Below, piece after piece: positions 1 to 4,695 of a DNA stretch of 6,800 nt (position 1 is the stretch's first letter; each line of letters starts with the position of its first letter). The translations under genes were made by a program, and so were the position numbers. Source of the stretch: Pseudomonadota bacterium (GTDB taxonomy: Bacteria; Pseudomonadota; Gammaproteobacteria; Burkholderiales; Burkholderiaceae_B); NCBI GenBank assembly GCA_023427085.1, contig JAEZBO010000059.1, forward strand, positions 1 through 6,800. Reading direction: 5' to 3'. The notes below the pieces were generated by a model. It was given only the letters and a program-made list of their open reading frames with translations. It was not told where the DNA came from and did no database searches.

Positions 1-209
1 GGCCAGGACGATCGCCGCGCGGCACCGGCGCCGCTGGCCCCGCGCCAGGCGCCTGCCCGCCGGCCGGTTTTGCTGTCAAAATAAGCGCGACCCGGCTGGC
101 CGGGCCGGGCCGACGGGCGTCGACGGGTTGATCCGGTCGGCCGATCCGCAAGGGATTGGCCCGGCCTGACCCCCGCGGCGCCCGCTTTCCTTCTTGCCCG
201 AGTCCGACC
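1..209. other. Upstream region with no assigned gene
   Basis: No complete gene is visible. One + strand frame is open from base 1 to a TAA at 82-84, giving a 27-residue basic, Ala/Pro-rich stretch that could be the tail of an upstream gene, but it cannot be recognised. A short A/T-rich patch (about 67-84) stands out from very GC-rich DNA and could be promoter material. No pair of -35/-10 boxes with normal spacing was found in front of the exporter gene. Confidence 0.3.
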
Positions 210-842
210 ATGAACCTCAGCACCTGGCTGGCTTTTTTCGCTGCCTCCTGGGCGATCTCGTTTTCGCCCGGCGCCGGCGCCATCTCGGCGATGTCCTGCG
301 GACTGCGCTATGGCTTCGCGCGCGGCTACTGGAACACGCTGGGGCTGATCGCCGGCATCCTGACGCAGGTCGCCATCGTGGCGATCGGCCTGGGCGCGCT
401 GCTGGCGACCTCCGAGATCGCGTTCGCGGTGGTCAAGTGGCTGGGCGTGGCTTACCTGATCTACCTGGGCATCAAGCAGTTCCGTTCGGACGCCGCGCCG
501 GTCACCGAGGTCGACGCCGGCCAGCCGCCGCAGGCTTCGATCCGCGACCTGGTGATGCGCGGCTTCCTGATCAACGTCAGCAATCCCAAGGGCACGGTGT
601 TCCTGCTGGCGGTGGTGCCGCAGTTCATCAATCCGGCCAACCCGGTCACCTCGCAATACCTCATCATCGCCGGCACGCTGGCCTTCACCGACTTGGTCGC
701 GATGGCGGTCTACACGGTGCTGGCGGCCAAGGTGCTGCGGCTGCTGCGCGATCCGGTGCACATCCGCTGGATGAACCGCGGCTTCGGTTCGCTGTTCATC
801 GCCGCGGGCGCGTTCCTGGCGACCTTCAAGCGCACGGGCTGA
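210..842 (+). CDS. LysE/RhtB-family amino-acid exporter
   Basis: This encodes a 210-residue inner-membrane protein of the LysE/RhtB superfamily, which exports amino acids or related compounds such as homoserine and its lactone. Visible family marks are the N-terminal SPGAGAIS stretch (residues 19-26) followed by a glycine-rich GLRYGFARG loop, a hydrophobic segment with KWLGVAYLIYLG (76-87), the conserved NVSNPKG (122-128) leading into FLLAVVPQF, and a C-terminal FGSLFIAAGAFLA helix (192-204). About six hydrophobic segments fit the family topology. As I recall E. coli RhtB, length and motifs match it closely, but substrate cannot be read from sequence. ATG at 210 is chosen because the family begins close to this residue; an in-frame TTG at 156 would add 18 unlike residues. 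No good Shine-Dalgarno sequence precedes it. No terminator is seen after the stop. Confidence 0.92.
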   Translation: MNLSTWLAFFAASWAISFSPGAGAISAMSCGLRYGFARGYWNTLGLIAGILTQVAIVAIGLGALLATSEIAFAVVKWLGVAYLIYLGIKQFRSDAAPVTEVDAGQPPQASIRDLVMRGFLINVSNPKGTVFLLAVVPQFINPANPVTSQYLIIAGTLAFTDLVAMAVYTVLAAKVLRLLRDPVHIRWMNRGFGSLFIAAGAFLATFKRTG

Positions 843-914
843 ACGCGCCTGGCCGCCGATGGCCGGCGGTAGCTGACGGGCCGCAACCCGCGGACCGCGC
901 CCCGCCCGCCATAG

Positions 915-956
915 CTGGCCCGCCGCACCTGGCCCGCCGCACCTGGCCGGCCGCAC
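915..956. repeat. Three tandem copies of a 14-bp unit
   Basis: Three head-to-tail copies of CTGGCCCGCCGCAC lie at 915-928, 929-942 and 943-956. The third differs at one base (C to G at its seventh position), and CTG of a fourth begins at 957. The array is in the non-coding spacer between the exporter and prfC, about 65 bp before the prfC start. It may be a slippage product; no function is evident. Confidence 0.85.
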
Positions 957-983
957 CTGCTTTCATTTGTATGCCGTTGCGAC

Positions 984-1013
984 GCCCGCCCCGCGCGGGC
1001 GAGGCGGTAAAAT
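984..1013 (+). promoter_or_regulatory. Possible prfC promoter: GC palindrome plus TAAAAT -10 box
   Basis: TAAAAT at 1008-1013 matches the sigma-70 -10 consensus at five of six bases and would place the transcript start only about 3 bases before the prfC ATG. No -35 box lies at the right distance; TTGCGA at 977-982 is 25 bp away, too far. Where a -35 should be there is a GC inverted repeat, GCCCGC at 984-989 with GCGGGC at 995-1000. There is no Shine-Dalgarno sequence before the ATG, which would fit a leaderless or almost leaderless transcript. Confidence 0.35.
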
Positions 1014-1022
1014 CCCCCAGCC

Positions 1023-2630
1023 ATGAATATTCCTCACGAAGTCGCCCGGCGGCGCACGTTCGCCATCATCTCCCACCCCGACGCGGGCAAGACCACCCTG
1101 ACCGAAAAGCTGCTGCTGTTCGCAGGCGCGATCCAGATCGCCGGCAGCGTCAAGGCGCGCAAGGCGTCGCGCCACGCCTCGTCCGACTGGATGGAGATCG
1201 AAAAGCAGCGCGGCATCTCGGTGGCCTCGTCGGTCATGCAGATCGAATACCGCAACTGTGTGATCAACCTGCTCGACACGCCGGGCCACCAGGACTTCTC
1301 CGAAGACACCTACCGCGTGCTGACGGCGGTGGACGCCGCGCTGATGGTGATCGACGCGGCCAACGGCGTCGAGCCGCAGACCATCCGCCTGCTGCAGGTC
1401 TGCCGCGCCCGCAACACGCCGATCATCACCTTCATCAACAAGCTCGACCGTGAAGTGCGCGAGCCGCTCGAGCTGCTGTCCGAAATCGAAGCCCATCTGG
1501 GCATGGACGCGGTGCCGTTCTCGTGGCCGGTCGGCATGGGCCGGCAGTTCGGCGGGGTGTTCGACATCTCGCGCGACCGCATGCGGGTGTTTCGCGCCGG
1601 CCAGGAACGCCGCGGCGACGACGACGACATCATCGACGGGCTGGCCAACCCCGAGATCGCCGAACGCTTCGGCGACACCTTCGAGAAGGCCGCCGGCGAG
1701 ATCGAGCTGATCCAGGAAGCCGCGCCGGCCTTCGACCAGGCCGAGTTCCTGGCTGGCCGCCAGACCCCGGTGTTCTTCGGCTCGGCGATCAACAACTTCG
1801 GCGTCCAGGAGGTGCTGGACGCGCTGGTCGAGCACGCCCCCGCGCCCGGCCCGCGCAAGGCGCTCGAGCGCGACGTGCTGCCCGAGGAGCCCAAGTTCAC
1901 CGGCGTGGTGTTCAAGGTGCAGGCCAATATGGACCCGGCCCACCGCGACCGCGTGGCCTTCGTGCGGGTCAGCTCGGGCCGCTTCGAACGCGGCATGCGC
2001 CTGAAGGTCTGCCGCACCAACAAGGAAATGCGGCCCAACAACGTGGTGTCGTTCCTGTCGCAGCGGCGCGAACTGCTGGACGAGGCCTATGCCGGCGACG
2101 TGATCGGCATCCCCAACCACGGCGTGCTGCAACTGGGCGACGTGCTGACCGAGGGCGAAGCGCTGCGCTTCACCGGCCTGCCGTTTTTCGCCCCCGAGCT
2201 GTTCCAGCAGGTCGAGGTCAAGGATCCGCTGCGAACCAAGCAGTTGCGTACCGGTCTGACCCAATTGGGCGAAGAAGGCGCGATCCAGGTGTTCCGGCCG
2301 GTCGCCTCGAGCGGCACGCAATTGCTCGGCGCGGTCGGCCAGCTGCAGTTCGAGGTGGTCGCGCACCGGCTCAAGACCGAATACGGCGTCGAGGCGCGCA
2401 TGCTGCCGTCACGCTATACGATGGCCCGCTGGATCACGTCGGAAGACCCCAAGGCGCTGCGCAAGTTCATGGATGCGAACGCTGCCCATATCGCCTATGA
2501 TGTGGTCGAGGCTCCGGCCTTCCTGGTCACGTCTGGGGCACAATTGCGCGTTGCCGAAGACCTGTACCCGGACGTACGGTTTCACGCCATGCGCGAGCAC
2601 GGCGGCCATGTGTTCGGTACCAAAACCTGA
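1023..2630 (+). CDS. prfC: Peptide chain release factor 3 (RF3)
   Basis: RF3 is a cytoplasmic translational GTPase that removes RF1 or RF2 from the ribosome after peptide release. The 535-residue protein has a full GTPase domain: P-loop SHPDAGKTT (17-25), switch I region with SDWMEIEKQRGIS (54-66), DTPGHQDF (85-92), NKLDRE (139-144) and a GSA motif (253-255). The characteristic RF3 sequences FSEDTYRVLTAVDAALMVIDA and, near the C-terminus, EDLYPDVRFHAMREH separate it from EF-G and other relatives. Domain II follows from about residue 285 and the C-terminal domain from about 390. The length is close to the 529 residues of E. coli RF3, and no key residue is missing. The ATG at 1023 gives the normal N-terminus. 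The next gene follows after 31 bp on the same strand without an intervening terminator, so the two are probably cotranscribed. Confidence 0.97.
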   Translation: MNIPHEVARRRTFAIISHPDAGKTTLTEKLLLFAGAIQIAGSVKARKASRHASSDWMEIEKQRGISVASSVMQIEYRNCVINLLDTPGHQDFSEDTYRVLTAVDAALMVIDAANGVEPQTIRLLQVCRARNTPIITFINKLDREVREPLELLSEIEAHLGMDAVPFSWPVGMGRQFGGVFDISRDRMRVFRAGQERRGDDDDIIDGLANPEIAERFGDTFEKAAGEIELIQEAAPAFDQAEFLAGRQTPVFFGSAINNFGVQEVLDALVEHAPAPGPRKALERDVLPEEPKFTGVVFKVQANMDPAHRDRVAFVRVSSGRFERGMRLKVCRTNKEMRPNNVVSFLSQRRELLDEAYAGDVIGIPNHGVLQLGDVLTEGEALRFTGLPFFAPELFQQVEVKDPLRTKQLRTGLTQLGEEGAIQVFRPVASSGTQLLGAVGQLQFEVVAHRLKTEYGVEARMLPSRYTMARWITSEDPKALRKFMDANAAHIAYDVVEAPAFLVTSGAQLRVAEDLYPDVRFHAMREHGGHVFGTKT

Positions 2631-2661
2631 CACACGAAACCTGTAGCGAGTAACAGAAATC

Positions 2662-3330
2662 ATGTCCTGGCGACTACTCTTCCTGACCTTGCTGATCGCC
2701 GTGGGAGCCTCCGCGCTGGCCGGCATGCAGTTGGGCGACTGGCTGGTGCAGCGGGCGCCGGTTGCGGTCCCTGCGCCCGGCGAAGACGACCCCGATCCCG
2801 AAGACACCGTCCTCGACGCCAATGGCCGGCCGTATATGCAGCAGCCGCCGCAGCCGCTGGTCAACGGCACGCTGGGCGTGCCCGAGCAACCGACCGCCGA
2901 TGCCAACTGGCAGATCTCGACGGTGTCGCTGTTCGAGACCACCAGCGATCCCAACGTCCTGATCTCACGCAACCGCCTCGGTGCGGGCGAAGCGCAGCGG
3001 CTGGCGCAGGCGGCCGGCGACCGGCTGCAAGGCCCGCAGGACGTCCTGACGGTCGAGGCCGCGCGGCCCGGCGAAGGCAGCAATCCGTCGCCGATCCCCG
3101 GCCAGGCGCCGCTGACCTACGCCGATCCGGCCATGCAGGGCCAGACGCAGAACCCGTCCGCGGCGGCGACGCAACCGGGCTGGCACCAGGCCTTCCAGGC
3201 CGAGATGGCCAAGTGCAGCCAGGCCGGCTTCTTCGACCGGCCGACCTGCGCCTGGAATGCCCGCAATCGTTATTGCGCGCCCAACAATGCCTGGGGCAAG
3301 GTCGACGGCTGTCCGCGCCGGTCGTTCTAG
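2662..3330 (+). CDS. Exported or membrane-anchored protein of unknown function with a four-Cys C-terminus
   Basis: I cannot name this 222-residue protein. Residues 5-20 form a hydrophobic N-terminal segment after MSWR, ending in ALA-G (18-21), which could be a signal peptidase I site or the end of a membrane anchor. Residues 32-180 are low in hydrophobic content and rich in Pro, Ala, Gly, Asp and Gln, so they are probably an extended periplasmic region. The last 40 residues form a compact-looking domain with Cys185, Cys196, Cys205 and Cys217, set among aromatic and basic residues (FFDRPTC, NARNRYC, NNAWGKVDGC). Similar short Cys/Trp C-terminal domains occur, as I recall, in other Burkholderiales hypothetical proteins. 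Two disulphides or a metal site are possible. The position 31 bp after prfC and before a strong terminator makes it the last gene of that unit. The codon use resembles that of its neighbours. The SD is weak. Confidence 0.85.
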   Translation: MSWRLLFLTLLIAVGASALAGMQLGDWLVQRAPVAVPAPGEDDPDPEDTVLDANGRPYMQQPPQPLVNGTLGVPEQPTADANWQISTVSLFETTSDPNVLISRNRLGAGEAQRLAQAAGDRLQGPQDVLTVEAARPGEGSNPSPIPGQAPLTYADPAMQGQTQNPSAAATQPGWHQAFQAEMAKCSQAGFFDRPTCAWNARNRYCAPNNAWGKVDGCPRRSF

Positions 3331-3364
3331 CACGCGGCAGCGCGTCCGCTGCCGACCTCGCCAT

Positions 3365-3396
3365 AAAAAACGCCCGGCATCACCGGGCGTTTTTTT
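3365..3396. terminator. Bidirectional rho-independent terminator
   Basis: CGCCCGG (3371-3377) pairs perfectly with CCGGGCG (3383-3389) across a five-base CATCA loop. The stem is flanked by six A on the left (3365-3370) and seven T on the right (3390-3396). Read rightwards it ends the prfC-2662 unit, 35 bp past its stop. Read leftwards it has a T run too, and lies about 65 bp past the bfr stop, so it can serve both converging transcripts. Confidence 0.93.
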
Positions 3397-3460
3397 GGGC
3401 GCGTGAACCGCGCCGCGTCGGCGGCAGGCGCCGGTCTGACGGCGCGGCGCCGGCGTGGCC

Positions 3461-3937
3461 TCAGCCTTCGACTTCCATCTGGCTTTGCAGGTAGTTCTGC
3501 AGGCCGACCTGATCGATCAGGCCCAGCTGGGTTTCCAGATAGTCGATGTGCTCTTCGGTGTCGTCCAGAATCATCTGGAACAGATCACGCGAGACGTAGT
3601 CGCGCACCGACTCGCAATGGGCGATGGCTTCCTTGACGGTCGCCTGGGCGCCTTGCTCGACCTTCAGGTCACAGGCCAGCAGCTCGGGCACGTTCTCGCC
3701 GATCAGCAGCTTGTGCAGGTCTTGCAGGTTGGGCAGCCCGTCGAGCATGAAGATGCGTTCGATGAGCTTGTCGGCGTGCTTCATCTCGCCGATCGACTCT
3801 TCGTATTCGTGCTTGCCCAGGCGCTTGAAACCCCAGTGATTGAGCATCCGCGCATGCAGGAAATACTGGTTGATCGCGGTCAGCTCGTTGGTCAGCTGCT
3901 TGTTGAGAAACTGGATGACGGTTTTATCGCCTTTCAT
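3461..3937 (-). CDS. bfr: Bacterioferritin, with one ferroxidase ligand replaced
   Basis: Bacterioferritin forms a 24-subunit, haem-containing cytoplasmic shell that oxidises Fe(II) and stores it as a ferric core. The 158-residue product has the same length as E. coli Bfr and, as I recall that sequence, aligns without gaps. The haem ligand Met52 is present, as are diiron ligands Glu18, Glu51, His54, Glu94 and His130, and Tyr25. The position equal to E. coli Glu127 is Thr (DDTEEH, 125-130; codon ACC), and Trp133 is Tyr. The ATG at 3937 is fixed by the family N-terminus MKGDK and by an AGGAG ribosome site seven bases upstream; the frame stays open a further 18 codons, but those are not Bfr-like. 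The partner bfd lies upstream on the same strand, separated by 384 bp and a terminator. The shared terminator at 3365-3396 follows the gene. Confidence 0.97.
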   Translation of the reverse strand: MKGDKTVIQFLNKQLTNELTAINQYFLHARMLNHWGFKRLGKHEYEESIGEMKHADKLIERIFMLDGLPNLQDLHKLLIGENVPELLACDLKVEQGAQATVKEAIAHCESVRDYVSRDLFQMILDDTEEHIDYLETQLGLIDQVGLQNYLQSQMEVEG

Positions 3938-3944
3938 GGCAAAG

Positions 3945-3949
3945 CTCCT
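3945..3949 (-). promoter_or_regulatory. bfr ribosome binding site
   Basis: On the minus strand AGGAG stands seven bases before the bfr ATG. It is the only strong Shine-Dalgarno sequence among the genes of this window and decides the bfr start against the longer open frame. Confidence 0.9.
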
Positions 3950-4115
3950 GGTGCATGACGGGTCGGCGGCACACGTCGAGCAGGCCTTCAATCGAAGACC
4001 AGCAAGCTCGCCGCGCCGGGTAACGCACGCAGACTAACACCGCCCTTCGGCCACTGCCTACCCGCGCGGCCCAAGTCGTGAAAAGGGCTGCTACTGCGAG
4101 CGGTAAGGGACAAAA

Positions 4116-4133
4116 GAATGAGAATGAGTATGG
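4116..4133. promoter_or_regulatory. Weak Fur-like site upstream of bfr
   Basis: Three adjacent hexamers, GAATGA, GAATGA and GTATGG, resemble the NATWAT repeats of Fur sites. TGAGAATGAGTATGG (4119-4133) matches the 7-1-7 Fur consensus at 10 of 14 counted positions. The left half is identical to the left half of the much better box at bfd. It lies about 180 bp before the bfr start, in an A/T-rich island. Function is uncertain. Confidence 0.4.
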
Positions 4134-4183
4134 GTTTTTAACGTTACGCGCCCGGCTCGACGCCACGTATGGCTCGCGGGACC

Positions 4184-4227
4184 GCGGCCGGGCCGGATCG
4201 GGCGCGCAAAAGCCATCGCCCGGCCGC
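4184..4227. repeat. 10-bp GC inverted repeat in the bfr-bfd spacer
   Basis: GCGGCCGGGC (4184-4193) is the exact reverse complement of GCCCGGCCGC (4218-4227), with a 24-base interval. An alternative inner stem pairs CGGGCG (4199-4204) with CGCCCG (4217-4222). On the + strand it is followed by ATTTTG, a poor T run. In such GC-rich DNA a chance origin is possible. Confidence 0.5.
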
Positions 4228-4274
4228 ATTTTGCCGCGGTGGCGGGGCCGCGCAGGCGGCTGGAATAGCGCGGT

Positions 4275-4298
4275 AAAAAACGTTGCCAGTTAGCAACG
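4275..4298 (-). terminator. Rho-independent terminator of bfd
   Basis: Read on the minus strand, CGTTGC, a six-base loop TAACTG and GCAACG form a six-pair stem (a G-T pair may extend it inwards), followed directly by six T (4275-4280 on the + strand are A). It begins 24 bp past the bfd stop and would end the bfd message before bfr. Confidence 0.8.
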
Positions 4299-4321
4299 AA
4301 ACATGAGCGCGGGGGATGGGC

Positions 4322-4615
4322 TCAGGCAGCTTGGCGAATACGCACCAGCGGCACGACCGGATAGCTGTTGGCGGCGGCCGTGCCGGCCGGCGCCAGGAAA
4401 TGATCGATATGGGCCGGTTCGCACAGGCCGGGGCAGGCGCCCTGCTGGGCACATTGCGGACCGCCCGGCAGATACTGCGCAGCCGTGTCGGCGCAGCAGC
4501 CACAGCAGGTGGCCACACCGAGATCGAATTGGAGATCCGCCAGGGTCGCCGAGCCTTGTTCCACGCTGGCGTGGATCTGGCGTTCGGTGACGGCGTTGCA
4601 GATACAAACGTACAT
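4322..4615 (-). CDS. bfd: Bacterioferritin-associated ferredoxin with a Cys-rich C-terminal extension
   Basis: Bfd is a small [2Fe-2S] protein that docks on bacterioferritin near the haem and passes electrons inward so that stored Fe(III) leaves as Fe(II). The 97-residue product begins MYVCICNAVT, the usual Bfd start, with cluster ligands Cys4 and Cys6 and a second pair at Cys38 and Cys41 inside TCCGCC (36-41). Cys37 and Cys40 are additional, so two overlapping CxxC pairs exist. E. coli Bfd has 64 residues; here about 30 extra residues follow, with Cys55, Cys61 and Cys65 in a Pro/Gly-rich stretch and then an unrelated tail to residue 97. The ATG at 4615 is chosen because it gives the family N-terminus; the open frame upstream (12 codons) overlaps the promoter. 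No Shine-Dalgarno sequence is present. The gene has its own promoter, Fur box and terminator, so it is probably monocistronic and iron-repressed. Confidence 0.95.
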   Translation of the reverse strand: MYVCICNAVTERQIHASVEQGSATLADLQFDLGVATCCGCCADTAAQYLPGGPQCAQQGACPGLCEPAHIDHFLAPAGTAAANSYPVVPLVRIRQAA

Positions 4616-4629
4616 GAGAATAATTATCG
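4615..4629. promoter_or_regulatory. Fur box at the bfd start
   Basis: TGAGAATAATTATCG matches the 7-1-7 Fur consensus TGATAATNATTATCA at 12 of 14 counted positions. It covers the whole bfd -10 box (4623-4628) and reaches the first base of the bfd start codon, so bound Fe-Fur would block RNA polymerase. This is the classic position for iron repression. Confidence 0.8.
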
Positions 4630-4651
4630 AGAATATCCTCATCGATTGCAA
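4623..4651 (-). promoter_or_regulatory. Sigma-70 promoter of bfd
   Basis: On the minus strand TTGCAA (4646-4651) and GATAAT (4623-4628) are separated by exactly 17 bp. The -35 matches consensus at four of six bases, the -10 at five of six. Only seven bases separate the -10 box from the ATG, so the predicted start of transcription falls on or one base before the A of the start codon. The message would be leaderless. Confidence 0.75.
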
Positions 4652-4656
4652 GCGGC

Positions 4657-4690
4657 ATAGCTGAAGCTATACGTCCCTGATTTATCAGGG
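4657..4690. repeat. Two adjacent small palindromes between rpoN and bfd
   Basis: ATAGCT (4657-4662) and AGCTAT (4665-4670) pair around GA; CCCTGA (4675-4680) and TCAGGG (4685-4690) pair around TTTA. They fill most of the 80-bp gap between the rpoN stop and the bfd promoter, ending 5 bp before the bfd -35 box. Neither is followed by a T run on the minus strand, so they are not standard terminators. They could weaken rpoN readthrough, mark the 3' end of the rpoN message, or be protein-binding sites. Confidence 0.6.
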
Positions 4691-4695
4691 GAAAC

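Larger units (their letters stand above)
3950..4274 (-). other. bfr upstream region without a gene
   Basis: This stretch between bfr and the bfd terminator holds no convincing gene; the open frames on both strands are short and unlike any family. It must hold the bfr promoter, but no -35/-10 pair with normal spacing was found on the minus strand. It contains an A/T-richer patch around 4110-4142 with a Fur-like sequence, and a GC-rich inverted repeat at 4184-4227. If transcription of bfr starts near the A/T patch, the leader would be roughly 170 bases long. Confidence 0.5.

Noticed and set aside
1..84. Open stretch to a TAA at 82-84 as the tail of an upstream gene
   Set aside because: Only 27 residues of low complexity are visible, so neither gene nor function can be supported.
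977..1013. TTGCGA and TAAAAT as a complete promoter for prfC
   Set aside because: The 25-bp gap is far beyond the usual 16-18 bp for sigma-70.
194..1453. 419-residue + strand open frame spanning the exporter, the spacer and the start of prfC
   Set aside because: It is a shifted frame of two real genes, extremely Arg/Gly/Pro/His-rich, and crosses the non-coding tandem repeat.
963..2366. 467-residue open frame on the minus strand opposite prfC
   Set aside because: It is antisense to a fully conserved RF3 gene and has the His/Arg/Asp/Ala-rich, low-complexity composition typical of mirror frames in GC-rich DNA. It shows no recognisable domain.
3938..3991. 18-codon N-terminal extension of bfr with three cysteines
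   Set aside because: The ribosome site AGGAG and the family N-terminus MKGDK both point to the ATG at 3937.
4616..4651. 12-codon N-terminal extension of bfd
   Set aside because: It would be encoded by the -10 box, Fur box and spacer of the bfd promoter, and Bfd proteins begin with MYVC at the chosen start.
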